Shown here piece after piece: positions 43,628-53,854 of a stretch of DNA of 64,000 nucleotides. The position numbers and the translations under genes were made by a program. A model generated the notes under the pieces. It was not told the DNA's origin, did no database searches, and saw only the letters and a list, made by a program, of their open reading frames with translations. The first letter of the stretch is position 1, and every line of letters starts with the position of its first letter. Origin of the DNA: Algihabitans albus (GTDB lineage: Bacteria > Pseudomonadota > Alphaproteobacteria > Kiloniellales > DSM-21159); assembly GCF_003572205.1 (NCBI RefSeq), contig NZ_QXNY01000003.1, positions 186,001 to 250,000 of the forward strand, given 5' to 3'.

Positions 43628-45160
43628 CTATCTCCCAGAGCCCGGCGGTGTCTCGGACTCCTCCTCGGCCCGCAACTCGCGTTCGAAGGTCGAGATGAGC
43701 TTGTGCTTGAGGATCTTACCCGTTGCGGCCGCCGGTAGCTTTTCCGCAACCACGATCCGTTCGGGCCGCTTGTAGCCGGACAGGAGCTTTGCCACATGCG
43801 CCTTCAGACCGGCCTCGTCGACACGACCTGGAGCGCTGATCTGCACGAAAGCCAGAACTTCTTCGTCACCGCCCTCCAGATTGCGGCCGATCACGGCGGC
43901 TTGCACGACCGCGGGATGATCGTTCAATGCGGCTTCCACCTCTTGCGGGTAGACGTTGAACCCGCCGCGGATGATCAATTCCTTGGCCCGACCGACGATA
44001 TGGAGGCGATCCTCGCCATCGAGGCGACCCAGGTCGCCGGTGTGGAGCCAACCGTCGGCATCCAGTATCCTGGCCGTCTCCTCCGGGTTTCGATAGTAAC
44101 CCTTCATCACATGCGGCCCGCGAGTCAGCACTTCGCCGACGCCCTTTCCACCACCTGCGGCGGTCTCGTCGATCCGGATCTCGATCCCCGGCAGCGGCCT
44201 GCCGACGGAGATATCCGGGTCGCCGATCGCATTCACCGTAGCGCAGACGCCTGCGGTGCTTTCCGTCATGCCGTAGCCGTTCTGCAAGGGAATGCCGTAG
44301 AAGGCTTCCGCCTTTCGTTTCCACACCGGATCGAGCGGAGCGGCGCCGGAAGAGACATAGCGTAGCGCACCGTTCTCAAGCGTCTCATGGCCCTGGGCAT
44401 GGGTGTACTGCATCAAAAGGGCATGCATCTGCGGGACGGCGGGCAGGATCGTCACACCCTCCGTCAGGGCCCGATGCAATGCCTCGGGGCTGAAGCGCGA
44501 CTCCAGCTTGATCGAGGCGCCGGCGTGGGTGGCGGCCATGATCATGGAGGCCAATCCGAAGACATGGGTCATCGGCAGCACGCCATAGACGATATCGCCT
44601 GGCTGCATGCCCCTCAGCTCCGCCGAGGCACGACCCGCGAAACGCAGGTTGTCGTGGGTTAACATCACACCCTTCGGCTGCCCCGTCGTCCCGGTGGTCA
44701 AAAGCATGACCGCCACATCCTCCTCAGGCTCCGGGGCACTTGGATAGGGTGTCGCAAGCGCAATGGAACCGAAGGCACCATCCCGTGGTTGCGCCTTCAG
44801 CCGTTCGGCATGAGAAGCCGCATCCGGAGAGACTCCGACCGTCAAGACGGCCGCACGCGGGGTTGCGTAGGCGAGAATGCGGTCGACCTCGGGCGCCGCC
44901 AATCGCGCATTGACCGGCAGCGACCAGACGCCCAGGCGGGACGCCGCGAAAATGAAAGCCACCGCGGCGGCGCAGTTCTCCGCCAGGACGAGAAGTCGGT
45001 CGCCCGGCATGACGCCTTTGGACTGCAACAGGCGGGCGGCGTCCTCCGACGCGGTCTTGAGCGAGTGGTAGCTGAAACGCGTGCCGTCGGCGTCGATGAT
45101 GGCCACCGCCTCGCCCTGCGCCTCCGCTTGCCGATCGAGAACTTCGTGGATTCGCGTCAT
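43628..45160 (-). CDS. Acyl-CoA synthetase (AMP-forming)
   Basis: A 510-residue ANL-superfamily ligase that activates a carboxylic acid to its CoA thioester using ATP. Motifs: LLTTGTTGQPKGVMLTH (P-loop), YGMTES, LHTGDLG, GRAKELIIRGGFNVYP and the C-terminal catalytic Lys in AATGKILKHKL. ATG 45160 overlaps the thioesterase stop by four bases, with GGAG upstream. It is the last gene of the ten-gene operon and would play the PimA-like role of activating the imported acid. Confidence 0.9.
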   Translation of the reverse strand: MTRIHEVLDRQAEAQGEAVAIIDADGTRFSYHSLKTASEDAARLLQSKGVMPGDRLLVLAENCAAAVAFIFAASRLGVWSLPVNARLAAPEVDRILAYATPRAAVLTVGVSPDAASHAERLKAQPRDGAFGSIALATPYPSAPEPEEDVAVMLLTTGTTGQPKGVMLTHDNLRFAGRASAELRGMQPGDIVYGVLPMTHVFGLASMIMAATHAGASIKLESRFSPEALHRALTEGVTILPAVPQMHALLMQYTHAQGHETLENGALRYVSSGAAPLDPVWKRKAEAFYGIPLQNGYGMTESTAGVCATVNAIGDPDISVGRPLPGIEIRIDETAAGGGKGVGEVLTRGPHVMKGYYRNPEETARILDADGWLHTGDLGRLDGEDRLHIVGRAKELIIRGGFNVYPQEVEAALNDHPAVVQAAVIGRNLEGGDEEVLAFVQISAPGRVDEAGLKAHVAKLLSGYKRPERIVVAEKLPAAATGKILKHKLISTFERELRAEEESETPPGSGR

Positions 45161-45600
45161 GCCTTCTGCTCCGCCGGAACGCGCTTGAACACACCGGTCG
45201 CCGTCGCAAGCAGACGCTCGCCCTCGTCCTCCAGGATGCCCTCGACGTACAGCAAACTGCGGCCGCCGCCGATGAGACGCCCCGTAGCGGTCACTCGCCC
45301 TGCGCGCGCCGCCGCCACGAACTGCGTGGTCAGGGAGATCGTCAGGAAAGGAACGCGCCCCGTCGCGTCCACGGTCAGACTGGCGGTCGCACCGCACACG
45401 CTGTCGAGCAGCGTCGTCGCGATCCCACCGTGCAGCACACCATGACGATTGAGATGGCGAGGATCCAGATCGAGCCAACCGCGTGCGCGCCTATCAGCCT
45501 GACCGACATCCAGCAGATAGCCGATGAGACGTTGCGGGCCGGTCTCGTCGCGAATCAGGTTCGGAGTACCGGACGCAATATCCGACGAATCCTCAGACAT
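45157..45600 (-). CDS. PaaI-family hot-dog thioesterase
   Basis: A 147-residue thioesterase with the PaaI/YbgC-type segment NRHGVLHGGIATTLLDSVCGATA containing the HGG motif and catalytic acidic residue. It hydrolyses acyl-CoAs, possibly to rescue trapped CoA. ATG 45600 lies within the end of the acyl-CoA dehydrogenase gene (8-base overlap) and has no strong ribosome site, so translation is likely coupled. Confidence 0.88.
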   Translation of the reverse strand: MSEDSSDIASGTPNLIRDETGPQRLIGYLLDVGQADRRARGWLDLDPRHLNRHGVLHGGIATTLLDSVCGATASLTVDATGRVPFLTISLTTQFVAAARAGRVTATGRLIGGGRSLLYVEGILEDEGERLLATATGVFKRVPAEQKA

Positions 45601-46726
45601 GGCTGAAGGCAATAAAACGTTCCATGTGATGATCGGTATCGCCGAGCCGGTGGTCGAGCATGACGATGCGTTTGGCGATATGGGCCAACTCGTACTCTTG
45701 CGACATGGCAATGCCGCCGTGCATCTGAATGCTTTCCTCCGCCACCAGCCGGCCCACACGACCGATCAGGTTCTTTGCGGCGCTCACATGACGTTCCCGG
45801 CTGCAGCGCTCGTCGGCCATATGCCCGGCCGCCAGGATCACAGCGGATCGGGCCTGCTCCAGCTCGATCATCAAATCGGCCATCCGGTGCTGAAGGGCCT
45901 GGAACGTGCCGATCGGCCGGCCGAACTGTTTGCGCGTCCCGAGGTAGGCGACCGTCAGCGCCTTCGCGGTCTCCATGGCGCCAAGCGCCTCGGCAGACAG
46001 GGCGACGTTCGCCATGGCGACCCGCCGCTCGATGGCCGAATAGACGTCTCCTGCTGGACCCAAACGGGCGGCTTCGGGAACATGAACCGTCTCCAGTGTC
46101 ACCTCGGCGGCGCGCGCGCCGCCCATCAGCGGGTAGCCGCGCAGACTGAGACCCGGCGTCCCGCCGGGAACCAGAAAGAGGGACAGGCCTTCCGGATCGT
46201 CGGGCTCTCCGCTTTCCCGTGCCGTAACGACGAGCGCTTCGGCGGCCTCGGCGTTCACGACCACCGACTTGCGGCCATTCAACTCGATTCCGCCGTCAAG
46301 GGATCGTGCCGTCGTCTCCACATGGCTTAGGTCGTAGCGGCTGGTCGGTTCACCATGCGCCCAAGCCAGCTGCGCCTCACCGCCGACAACCCGCTCTAGC
46401 ACCGCTCGCTGGGCCTCGCTGCCGAGATCGGCCACCAATCCCCCCGCCAGAACGGCGGTGTCCAGAAAGGGCTCCACGACGCCGGCGCGCCCAAGCTCCT
46501 CGAAAACCGTGACGATGTCGAACCCCAGGCCACCGAATCCGCCCTGGTCCTCGGTAAAGAGCGCCGCGACGATTCCCAAGTCCGCCAGTTCACGCCAGAT
46601 CTCGGCGCTCATACCCGCATCGCTCTCGATGATACGGTTACGCACCTCCGTCGTGTAGCGATCACCGAGGTAGCGCCGCAGCGTGTCCTGCAGCATCTGC
46701 CGCTCGCTGGTCAGTTCGAAATTCAT
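45593..46726 (-). CDS. Acyl-CoA dehydrogenase, small-subunit (PimD-like)
   Basis: A 377-residue FAD-dependent acyl-CoA dehydrogenase. N-terminal helices begin MNFELTSERQMLQDTLRRYL. C-terminal motifs are RKQFGRPIGTFQALQHRMADL and ESIQMHGGIAMSQEYELAHI. It is directly beside a second dehydrogenase gene (3-base gap), like pimC/pimD of Rhodopseudomonas palustris and other heterotetrameric pairs. It would introduce the alpha-beta double bond. Confidence 0.88.
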   Translation of the reverse strand: MNFELTSERQMLQDTLRRYLGDRYTTEVRNRIIESDAGMSAEIWRELADLGIVAALFTEDQGGFGGLGFDIVTVFEELGRAGVVEPFLDTAVLAGGLVADLGSEAQRAVLERVVGGEAQLAWAHGEPTSRYDLSHVETTARSLDGGIELNGRKSVVVNAEAAEALVVTARESGEPDDPEGLSLFLVPGGTPGLSLRGYPLMGGARAAEVTLETVHVPEAARLGPAGDVYSAIERRVAMANVALSAEALGAMETAKALTVAYLGTRKQFGRPIGTFQALQHRMADLMIELEQARSAVILAAGHMADERCSRERHVSAAKNLIGRVGRLVAEESIQMHGGIAMSQEYELAHIAKRIVMLDHRLGDTDHHMERFIAFSHV

Positions 46727-46729
46727 CGT

Positions 46730-47923
46730 TCAGAGCTCTAACAGGGTTTTGGCAATGATCTGACGCTGCACCTCGTTGGAGCCGCCGTAGATCGAGAGCT
46801 TTCGATTGTTGAAGTACTGAGCGGCCACGGGTCCGGCGTAGTCTGGACCGACAGGAGGCTCGTTCGCACCCTCCAAGGCCTCACTGACGAAGGGCATGGC
46901 ATAGGGTCCGACCGCACGCCGGGTCAGATCGTTGATCTCCTGCCGGATGACCGTCCCCTTGACCTTCAACATGGAGCTTTCGACACCAGGCGCCTGACCC
47001 TCGGCGGCCCTGGAGATCACACGAAGGTTGGTCGTCGCCATGGCCATCAGATCAATCTCCACCTTCGCCAGGCGCGCGGCGAAGTGGGGATTCTCGATCA
47101 GGGGGCGTCCACCCGAGCGTTCGATCCGCGCGATATGCTTCAGGCGTTCGAGGCCGGCGATCGAGAAGCCGACCCCCGCAATGTTCGTGCGTTCATGAGT
47201 CAGCAGATACTTCGCGTAGGTCCAGCCCTTATTCTCTTCGCCCACCAGGTTTTCGACGGGAACTCTCACATCGGTAAACCAAACCTCGTTCACCTCCGCC
47301 GTACCGTCGAGCAGGAGAATAGGCCGCACCTCGACCCCCGGTGCCGTCATGTCGATCAGCAGGAAGCTGATGCCTTCCTGCGCCTTCGCAGCCGGATCGG
47401 TCCGGACGAGGCAGAAGATCATGTTGGCGTGCTGGCCCAGGGTGGTCCAGGTCTTCTGCCCGTTGACGAGGTAGTGATCGCCGTCCCGCACGGCACGGGT
47501 CTTGAGGGAGGCCAGATCGCTACCCGCCCCAGGTTCCGAATAGCCCTGACACCACCAGTCCGCGCCACTCAGGATACGGGGCAGCCAATAGTCCTTCTGC
47601 GCCGGCGAACCAAAAGCCTGCAACACCGGTCCCAGCATCGCGAGACCGAAGGGCAGGATGCGCGGTGCGTAGGCAAGGGCGCATTCTTCTTCAAAAATGT
47701 GGCGTTCGACCGCATTCCAGCCGGCGCCGCCGTATTCCTTGGGCCAGCTTCCCGCCAACCAGCCTTTCGTATTCAGCATCGCATGCCAGGCCTCGTGATC
47801 TTCCTTACTCAGGCTTTTCCCGGCGCGCACACGATCGGACAGGCGTGCGGGCAGATGCGCTGACAGAAAGGCCCGCACTTCTTCGCGAAAGGCCAGCTCT
47901 TCGGGAGTGTCGCTCAAGTCCAC
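46730..47923 (-). CDS. Acyl-CoA dehydrogenase, large-subunit (PimC-like)
   Basis: A 397-residue acyl-CoA dehydrogenase with GYSEPGAGSDLASLKTRA, LVNGQKTWTT, LLTHERTNIAG and the C-terminal NRKLSIYGGSNEVQRQIIAKTLL. The type matches large subunits of paired dehydrogenases acting on dicarboxyl- or branched acyl-CoAs. The start is GTG 47923, preceded by GGAGAGGGA. Located between thiolase and the PimD-like gene. Confidence 0.9.
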   Translation of the reverse strand: MDLSDTPEELAFREEVRAFLSAHLPARLSDRVRAGKSLSKEDHEAWHAMLNTKGWLAGSWPKEYGGAGWNAVERHIFEEECALAYAPRILPFGLAMLGPVLQAFGSPAQKDYWLPRILSGADWWCQGYSEPGAGSDLASLKTRAVRDGDHYLVNGQKTWTTLGQHANMIFCLVRTDPAAKAQEGISFLLIDMTAPGVEVRPILLLDGTAEVNEVWFTDVRVPVENLVGEENKGWTYAKYLLTHERTNIAGVGFSIAGLERLKHIARIERSGGRPLIENPHFAARLAKVEIDLMAMATTNLRVISRAAEGQAPGVESSMLKVKGTVIRQEINDLTRRAVGPYAMPFVSEALEGANEPPVGPDYAGPVAAQYFNNRKLSIYGGSNEVQRQIIAKTLLEL

Positions 47924-47935
47924 GGTCCCTCTCCT

Positions 47936-49111
47936 TCAGTAGATTTCGAACAGACCCGCGGCGCCCATGCCACCGCCGACGCACATCGTCACGACCCCGA
48001 GCTTGGCGCCACGCCGCCGGCCCTCGCGCAGCAAATGTCCCACCATCCTCGCACCGGTCGTCCCGAAGGGATGACCGATGGCAATAGAGCCGCCGTTGAC
48101 GTTGCAGAGCTCGTCGTCGATCCCCAGCCGGTCCCGGCAATAGAGCGCCTGAGAGGCAAAGGCCTCATTCAATTCCCAGAGGTCGATATCGGCGATGGAG
48201 CGGCCCGCGCGCTCCAGCAGACGGGGCACGGCATAAACCGGGCCGATCCCCATCTCGTCGGGTTCGCAACCAGCCACCGTAAAACCAAGAAACGCGCCTA
48301 GCGGTTCGATTCCGGCCTTCGCAGCCTCCTGCGCTTCCATTAGAACCAGAGCCGCGGCACCATCGGAAAGTTGACTCGCGTTGCCGGCCGTGACGAAGCA
48401 ACCCTCACCGCGTACTGGGTTAAGCGCCGCCAGGCCTTCTCCGGTCGTGTCGGGCCGGTTGCACTCGTCACCGATCAGCGTCACCGTCTCTTCGCTGATC
48501 TCTCCGCTCTGGCGGTCTTTCTTCGTCATGACCGTCTCGAAGGGAACGATCTCCTCGTCGAACAGCCCGGCAGCCTGTGCGGCAGCGATTCTCTGCTGGC
48601 TGCGAAGCCCGTAATCGTCTTGAGCCTCGCGGCTCACACCATAGCGCTCGGCAACGATATCCGCGGTTTCGATCATCGGCAGATAAAGCTGAGGCTTATG
48701 CTCCTGGATCCAATCTTCCGGCACGTTAACCGGCGGCGGCTGAGTCAAGGAAATGCTCTCCACCCCGCCTGCAACCATCGCCCGCGCGCCTTCGCCGGTA
48801 ATGGCATGAGCCGCCAGAGCGATAGCCTGCAAACCCGAGGCGCAAAAACGGTTCACGGTCATTCCGGCCGTACCGACCGGCAAACCCGCACGGATGGCAC
48901 TTTGCCGTGCGACGTTGCGGCCCGTGGCACCCTCCGGGTAACCGCACCCCAGCACACAGTCCTCGACTGTCTCCGGGACCACCCCCGCACGCTCGACGGC
49001 CGCACGGATCACATGACCGGCCATGGTCGCGCCGTGCGTCCGGTTCAGGGATCCGCGATGCGCCTTGGCGAGACCGGTGCGCGCCGTCGAGACGATGACA
49101 GCCTGTCTCAT
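47936..49111 (-). CDS. Acetyl-CoA acetyltransferase (thiolase, PimB-like)
   Basis: A 391-residue thiolase. Nucleophile Cys in [13 protein letters not shown], His in [15 protein letters not shown] and the second Cys in [13 protein letters not shown] are all present. It cleaves 3-ketoacyl-CoA to acetyl-CoA and a chain shortened by two carbons. The start overlaps the FadJ-like stop by four bases. Confidence 0.93.
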   Translation of the reverse strand: MRQAVIVSTARTGLAKAHRGSLNRTHGATMAGHVIRAAVERAGVVPETVEDCVLGCGYPEGATGRNVARQSAIRAGLPVGTAGMTVNRFCASGLQAIALAAHAITGEGARAMVAGGVESISLTQPPPVNVPEDWIQEHKPQLYLPMIETADIVAERYGVSREAQDDYGLRSQQRIAAAQAAGLFDEEIVPFETVMTKKDRQSGEISEETVTLIGDECNRPDTTGEGLAALNPVRGEGCFVTAGNASQLSDGAAALVLMEAQEAAKAGIEPLGAFLGFTVAGCEPDEMGIGPVYAVPRLLERAGRSIADIDLWELNEAFASQALYCRDRLGIDDELCNVNGGSIAIGHPFGTTGARMVGHLLREGRRRGAKLGVVTMCVGGGMGAAGLFEIY

Positions 49112-51198
49112 ACTTTCGCCTGCTTATTCAGTTCGTCGAAGGTTCGGCCGTCGTCGGCAAGGCGCCGCAACAGAGGCGCGGCCTGCCAGAAGAAGGCGTC
49201 GTCCTTGGCGAAGGCCTCGATGTCCCGCAGAAGATCGTTCAGGCCAACCATATCCGCCCACTTCATCGGCCCGCCCCGCCAACGGGGGAAGCCGTAGCCG
49301 TAGAGCAGGGTCACGTCGACATCCAGCGGACGGCGCGCAATGCCTTCCTCCACGACCCGCGCGCCTTCGTTGACCATCGCGGTCATGTAGCGGCGTTGAA
49401 TCTCCTCGTCCGTAAAATCGCGCGGGGTGATACCCAAAGCGTCTCGCTCCGCAGCAATGATTGCCTCGACCTCCGGATCCTCGATCCCCGCACGCCGCCC
49501 CTCGCTATAGAGATAGTAGCCGCGACCGGTTTTCTGGCCGTAACGACCCATCTCGTAGAGACGGTCGGCATAGCTCGGCACGCGCTCGCGCGGGTCTCGC
49601 GTCGCCGCCTTGCGCTTGCGCGTCGCATAACCGATGTCGAGCCCCGCGAGATCGGAGACCGCAAAGGGGCCCATCGCGAATCCGAAGGCCACAAGAGCCC
49701 GGTCGATCTGATAGGGGCTGGCGCCATCCAGCACCATATGGTCCGCCGCAGCGCGATAGGTCGAAAGGATGCGGTTGCCGATGAAACCGTCGCAAACGCC
49801 GGCACGCACCGCGACCTTGCCAAGCCGTTTCGCCAGCGTAAAGCCAGTCGCCACGACCTCCGGTGCGGTCGCGTCGGCGACCACGATTTCCAGAAGTTTC
49901 ATGACATGGGCCGGTGAAAAAAAGTGCAGTCCGATCACGTCGGCAGGCCGCGCTGTCACCGCCGCGATCTCGTTGACATCGAGATAGGAGGTGTTGGTCG
50001 CCAGGATCGCACCGGGCTTCGCCACCGGATCGAGCTGGCGGAAAACCTCCCGCTTCACCTCCATATCCTCGAACACGGCCTCGATCACCAGATCGGCGTT
50101 GGCCAGGGCGGCAAAGTCCGTCACGACCGTGAAGCGCTGCGCCTTGATCTCGGCGAAGGCCGGCTCGCCCAGCTTTCCGCGCTTGACCGCAGTGCCCAGC
50201 AGTGTCTCCACCGTGCCGCGCGCCTTCTCGACCGCGGCGTCATCTCGCTCGACCAGCGCGACGGTCAGGCCCGAGAGGAGTGCGGAGGCGGCAATACCCG
50301 CTCCCATGGTACCGCCGCCGATTACGCCGACAGTCCCGACAGGACGCGCCGCAACCTCCTTCAATTCCGGTAGTTTCGCGACCGCCCGTTCGGCGAAGAA
50401 GGCGTGAATCAAACCTTCGCGCTGGGGCGACGCCATCAAGCCGGAAAACAGCTCCCGCTCGCGGGCTAGTCCCTCCGCGAAGGGCAGTTCGCCGGCCGCC
50501 TGCACCGCGCGAACGGCCGTGGCGGGGGCAATCTGGCCCTTGCCCGCTTTCAAAGCCTTGTCATGCCAAGCGTCGAAATCCACCGGCGCCGGACTAGCCA
50601 TCTTGGAAACCGGTCGCGGACCATGCCCCTGCTCGATCAATTGCCGCGCGTAGGTAAGACCGATCGCCTCCGGCTCGCCGTCGGCGATCTCATCGATAAT
50701 CCCAAGCGTCCGGGCTTCCGCCGCCGGCACATGCCGGCCGGAGGTGATCATCTCCAGGGCTGCTTCCGCCCCCGTCAGACGGGGAAGGCGCTGCGTGCCA
50801 CCCGCGCCCGGCAGAATACCAAGATTGACTTCCGGCAGCCCGACTTTCGCCGCCGGCACCGCGATTCGATAATGGGCAGCCAGTGCGACCTCGAGGCCAC
50901 CGCCAAGGGCCGTGCCGTGGAGGCTGGCCACAACAGGAATCGGACTCGCCTCGATTCGGTTGCAGACCTCGGGCAACCAAGGGTCCCGGGGCGGCTTTCC
51001 GAACTCGCTGATATCCGCACCGGCGATGAACGTACGACCGCTACCAACGATCAAAACGGCCCGGGCCTTCTGCTCCGCCCAGACGATTCCATCCATCAAG
51101 CCTTGTCGGACAGCTTGGCTCAGGGCGTTCACCGGCGGATTCTGAATACGCAAAACCGCCACGTCGCCCTGCAAATCACAAACCACAACGTCGTTCAT
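49108..51198 (-). CDS. Bifunctional enoyl-CoA hydratase / 3-hydroxyacyl-CoA dehydrogenase (FadJ/PimF-like)
   Basis: A 696-residue two-domain beta-oxidation enzyme. Residues ~1-190 are a crotonase fold ([35 protein letters not shown]). From ~290 comes the dehydrogenase Rossmann motif [14 protein letters not shown], then the catalytic [15 protein letters not shown] and a [17 protein letters not shown] helical domain. It runs the two steps between the acyl-CoA dehydrogenases and the thiolase. Start ATG 51198. Confidence 0.93.
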   Translation of the reverse strand: MNDVVVCDLQGDVAVLRIQNPPVNALSQAVRQGLMDGIVWAEQKARAVLIVGSGRTFIAGADISEFGKPPRDPWLPEVCNRIEASPIPVVASLHGTALGGGLEVALAAHYRIAVPAAKVGLPEVNLGILPGAGGTQRLPRLTGAEAALEMITSGRHVPAAEARTLGIIDEIADGEPEAIGLTYARQLIEQGHGPRPVSKMASPAPVDFDAWHDKALKAGKGQIAPATAVRAVQAAGELPFAEGLARERELFSGLMASPQREGLIHAFFAERAVAKLPELKEVAARPVGTVGVIGGGTMGAGIAASALLSGLTVALVERDDAAVEKARGTVETLLGTAVKRGKLGEPAFAEIKAQRFTVVTDFAALANADLVIEAVFEDMEVKREVFRQLDPVAKPGAILATNTSYLDVNEIAAVTARPADVIGLHFFSPAHVMKLLEIVVADATAPEVVATGFTLAKRLGKVAVRAGVCDGFIGNRILSTYRAAADHMVLDGASPYQIDRALVAFGFAMGPFAVSDLAGLDIGYATRKRKAATRDPRERVPSYADRLYEMGRYGQKTGRGYYLYSEGRRAGIEDPEVEAIIAAERDALGITPRDFTDEEIQRRYMTAMVNEGARVVEEGIARRPLDVDVTLLYGYGFPRWRGGPMKWADMVGLNDLLRDIEAFAKDDAFFWQAAPLLRRLADDGRTFDELNKQAKV

Positions 51199-51210
51199 TT
51201 CATCCCCTTC

Positions 51211-51990
51211 TCAGCCGCGCCTTACCAGCGCCGGTCCTCGGCTCACCATCCGTTCCAACTCACGTACGGCCGCGCTCAGTGCGGGGCCGACCTCCTGCTG
51301 CATCCGCGTCTCGGTCAAGACATCGGGCAGCGCACCGCAGCTAAAAGCCACGGGCTCGCCGTACTCCTGCGCATAGAAGGGCACGCTGACGGCGTTGATC
51401 GTCGTCGCAAAACGAATCTCGGCAGAGGCAATCGTGAAGCCCCACGCGATCAGCTGCGCATAGCCTTGTTGCCGAAAGGCGCGCATCTCGTCGCTCGGTT
51501 TGCCCGCCTCGAAACGTGCGTCGTCCAAGGTGGCGGCAATCGCCTGGCCAGAGGACGACCCGTAAACCGGAATCCGGTGGCCCGGTTCCAGCCAGATCGA
51601 GGCCTTGCCGACGGGCCGCCAAGTCTTCGCCAGCATGAGCTTACGGTCGTCGCGAACCGCCAGGACCACCAGTGTACCTGTCTTATCCGCCAGCTCCTGC
51701 ATGATACCCGAGGCCGTATCGACGAAGGAGATCGAGGCGGTCGCAATGTTTCCCAACGCCAAGGCCGCGGGACCGAGCCGATAGCGGTCGTTGCGATAGG
51801 AATGGCTGAGGTAGCCCGTCTCGCAGAGCGTGAAGGCGAGGCGGGACAAGGTGCTTTTCGGCAAGCCGGTGCGCGCTGCCAGTTCCATGTGGCTCAAGCC
51901 GTCGTCGCTGGCACGGAACGCGCGTAGCACGCTCAGCCCCCGCGCCAGCGTGTTCAAGAATCGTTTGTCCGGGTTGCTCTGGCCGCTCAT
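51211..51990 (-). CDS. IclR-family transcriptional regulator
   Basis: A 259-residue regulator: N-terminal winged helix (LARGLSVLRAFRASDDGLSHMELAARTGLPKSTLSRL, in segments) and C-terminal effector domain with SSSGQAIAAT and ISVPFYAQEYGEPVAF-like segments. It lies inside the operon it probably controls, overlapping the TRAP permease stop by four bases. A perfect IclR-type palindrome precedes the operon (54940-54954). The effector is likely the imported acid or its CoA ester. Confidence 0.9.
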   Translation of the reverse strand: MSGQSNPDKRFLNTLARGLSVLRAFRASDDGLSHMELAARTGLPKSTLSRLAFTLCETGYLSHSYRNDRYRLGPAALALGNIATASISFVDTASGIMQELADKTGTLVVLAVRDDRKLMLAKTWRPVGKASIWLEPGHRIPVYGSSSGQAIAATLDDARFEAGKPSDEMRAFRQQGYAQLIAWGFTIASAEIRFATTINAVSVPFYAQEYGEPVAFSCGALPDVLTETRMQQEVGPALSAAVRELERMVSRGPALVRRG

Positions 51991-53330
51991 CGCATTCCCA
52001 TGGGCAAGAGCAGGGACATCACCGGGAAGGCGATGATAAGGATCAGCACGATGATGTCGACGCTTAAAAAACGTGCAATGCCGGCGAAGATCTTGTCGAT
52101 TGGCGCCTCGCGCCCCACCACGTTGGCGATGACGAAGACGTTCAGACCGACAGGCGGTGTAATCAAGCCGATTTCAAGCAGCTTGATGACGACGACGCCG
52201 AACCATATCAGGTCCCAACCGTAGCTCTCCACCAGGGGCACCATGAGCGGCAGCGTCAGAACCATGATTCCGATGGGATCGAGGAACATTCCGAGCAAGA
52301 GATAGATCGCTGCGATACAGATCAGCAGCACGACGACCGAGATTTCCGCCTGCGTTACGGTCTCCACGATCGCGGGAGCGATGCCGGTCAAGGCGATGAA
52401 GGCGACGAAGATCTTGGCGCCCGCCGCGATGAAGAAGATGGCGGCGGTCTGGACGCAGGTCTCCTTCACGCTTTCCCATAGGTCGGCCAGCGTCAGCTTG
52501 CCTTGCGCGAAGCCGATCAATGTCGCGGCACAGACGCAGACCGCCGCTGCCTCGGTCGCCGTGAAGATGCCACCGTAGATGCCGCCGATGATGACGAAGA
52601 ACAACAAGAGTGCGGGCCAAGCCGCAAACATCGCCCGAAAACGCTCACGCCGGCCTATGATCTCTCCGCCCGCCGGAGCAATTTCCGGATTGCGGTTGAC
52701 CCAGACGGCGATGACCAGAACGAAACCGGCCAGTGTCAAGAGTCCCGGCAAGACGCCCGCAAGGAAAAGTTGGCTGATCGAGGTTTCGGTGAAGATGCCG
52801 TAGATGATGAAGAGAACGGAGGGCGGGATAAGCGAGCCCAGCGTTCCGCCCGCCGCGACGCTTGCGGTTGCCAAGCGCGGATCGTAGCCCATGCGCAGCA
52901 TTTCCGGCGTACAGATTCGCCCCATGGTCGAGGCGCAGGCGATGGACGACCCGGTGATCGCGGAGAAGCCGCCGCAGCCGACGACGGAGGCCATGGCGAC
53001 ACCGCCCGGCAGACGCGTCAGCCAGACCTTGGCGGCGTGATAGATTTTCGTGGTGATGTCCGCGCGGTAGGCAATATGACCGAGCGCCACGAACAAGGGG
53101 ATCATGCTCAAATCGTAGGAGTGAATGAGGTCGAAGGAGTTGGAGTAGACCATCGACGTGGTGGCGCGGACGGCCCGTTCGAAGAGGAAGTCGCCGGTTC
53201 GGAAGGCAAAGATGATGAAGGACGCAACCGTCGCGACGCCGGCAAGCGCGAAGGCAATGGGAACCCGCAGCGCCAGCAGCACCAAGACTGCGGCGAAGGC
53301 CACAACTCCGATCGTTGTCGGGTCGATCAT
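51987..53330 (-). CDS. TRAP transporter 3 large permease (DctM family)
   Basis: A 447-residue DctM protein with FAAVLVLLALRVPIAFALAGV, AAGGTLGSLIPPSV and a C-terminal FPVMSLLLPMG. It overlaps DctQ by four bases upstream and IclR by four bases downstream, so the set is translated together. It would import an organic acid for the downstream CoA-dependent pathway. Confidence 0.92.
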   Translation of the reverse strand: MIDPTTIGVVAFAAVLVLLALRVPIAFALAGVATVASFIIFAFRTGDFLFERAVRATTSMVYSNSFDLIHSYDLSMIPLFVALGHIAYRADITTKIYHAAKVWLTRLPGGVAMASVVGCGGFSAITGSSIACASTMGRICTPEMLRMGYDPRLATASVAAGGTLGSLIPPSVLFIIYGIFTETSISQLFLAGVLPGLLTLAGFVLVIAVWVNRNPEIAPAGGEIIGRRERFRAMFAAWPALLLFFVIIGGIYGGIFTATEAAAVCVCAATLIGFAQGKLTLADLWESVKETCVQTAAIFFIAAGAKIFVAFIALTGIAPAIVETVTQAEISVVVLLICIAAIYLLLGMFLDPIGIMVLTLPLMVPLVESYGWDLIWFGVVVIKLLEIGLITPPVGLNVFVIANVVGREAPIDKIFAGIARFLSVDIIVLILIIAFPVMSLLLPMGMR

Positions 53331-53839
53331 TCCGCCTCGGTTATCTTATGCTTGGGGTCCACCGCTTCGCCCCTGGCGATGCTTCGCAGATCGCGGATCG
53401 CGAGCTCCGCCAGCCGCAGCCAACAGGCTCCGATTCCCACGACGAAGAGCAGACGGCCGGGCCATCTGGGCAGATTCAGGTCACCGTAAAAGAAAGCACC
53501 CGAGGTCCAGTCTCGAACCAGTTCCTGCCAGCCTGCGTAAATCAACGGCGAGAGGGCCAGCATCCCGGCCACCGAACCCAGCACGATCAGCCAGGAGCGC
53601 ACACGCGGCCCCATGCGGTCGCTGACGAACTCGACGGAGACATGGGCACGTGCCGCGGTGGCGGCGGCCAGCGGCAAGAGGATGGCCGCCACCATCAGCT
53701 CCCGAACCAGGGTCACGTTGTCGGGCAGCGCGGTGTCGAAGACCGCCCGCGCCACAACGTTGGCGGTGATCAGCACACCAAGTGCGATCACCGCGACAAC
53801 GCCGAGGCCCAGCAGAAGGCTTTCCAGACGTCTCAGCAT
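53327..53839 (-). CDS. TRAP transporter 3 small permease (DctQ family)
   Basis: A 170-residue DctQ protein with four helices (LLLGLGVVAVIALGVLITANVVARAV; LVRELMVAAILLPLAAATAARAHVSVEF as the typical second motif region). ATG 53839, 15 bases after the binding-protein gene, with no intergenic hairpin here. Confidence 0.92.
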   Translation of the reverse strand: MLRRLESLLLGLGVVAVIALGVLITANVVARAVFDTALPDNVTLVRELMVAAILLPLAAATAARAHVSVEFVSDRMGPRVRSWLIVLGSVAGMLALSPLIYAGWQELVRDWTSGAFFYGDLNLPRWPGRLLFVVGIGACWLRLAELAIRDLRSIARGEAVDPKHKITEAE

Positions 53840-53854
53840 TGCCGCGCCGGTTCG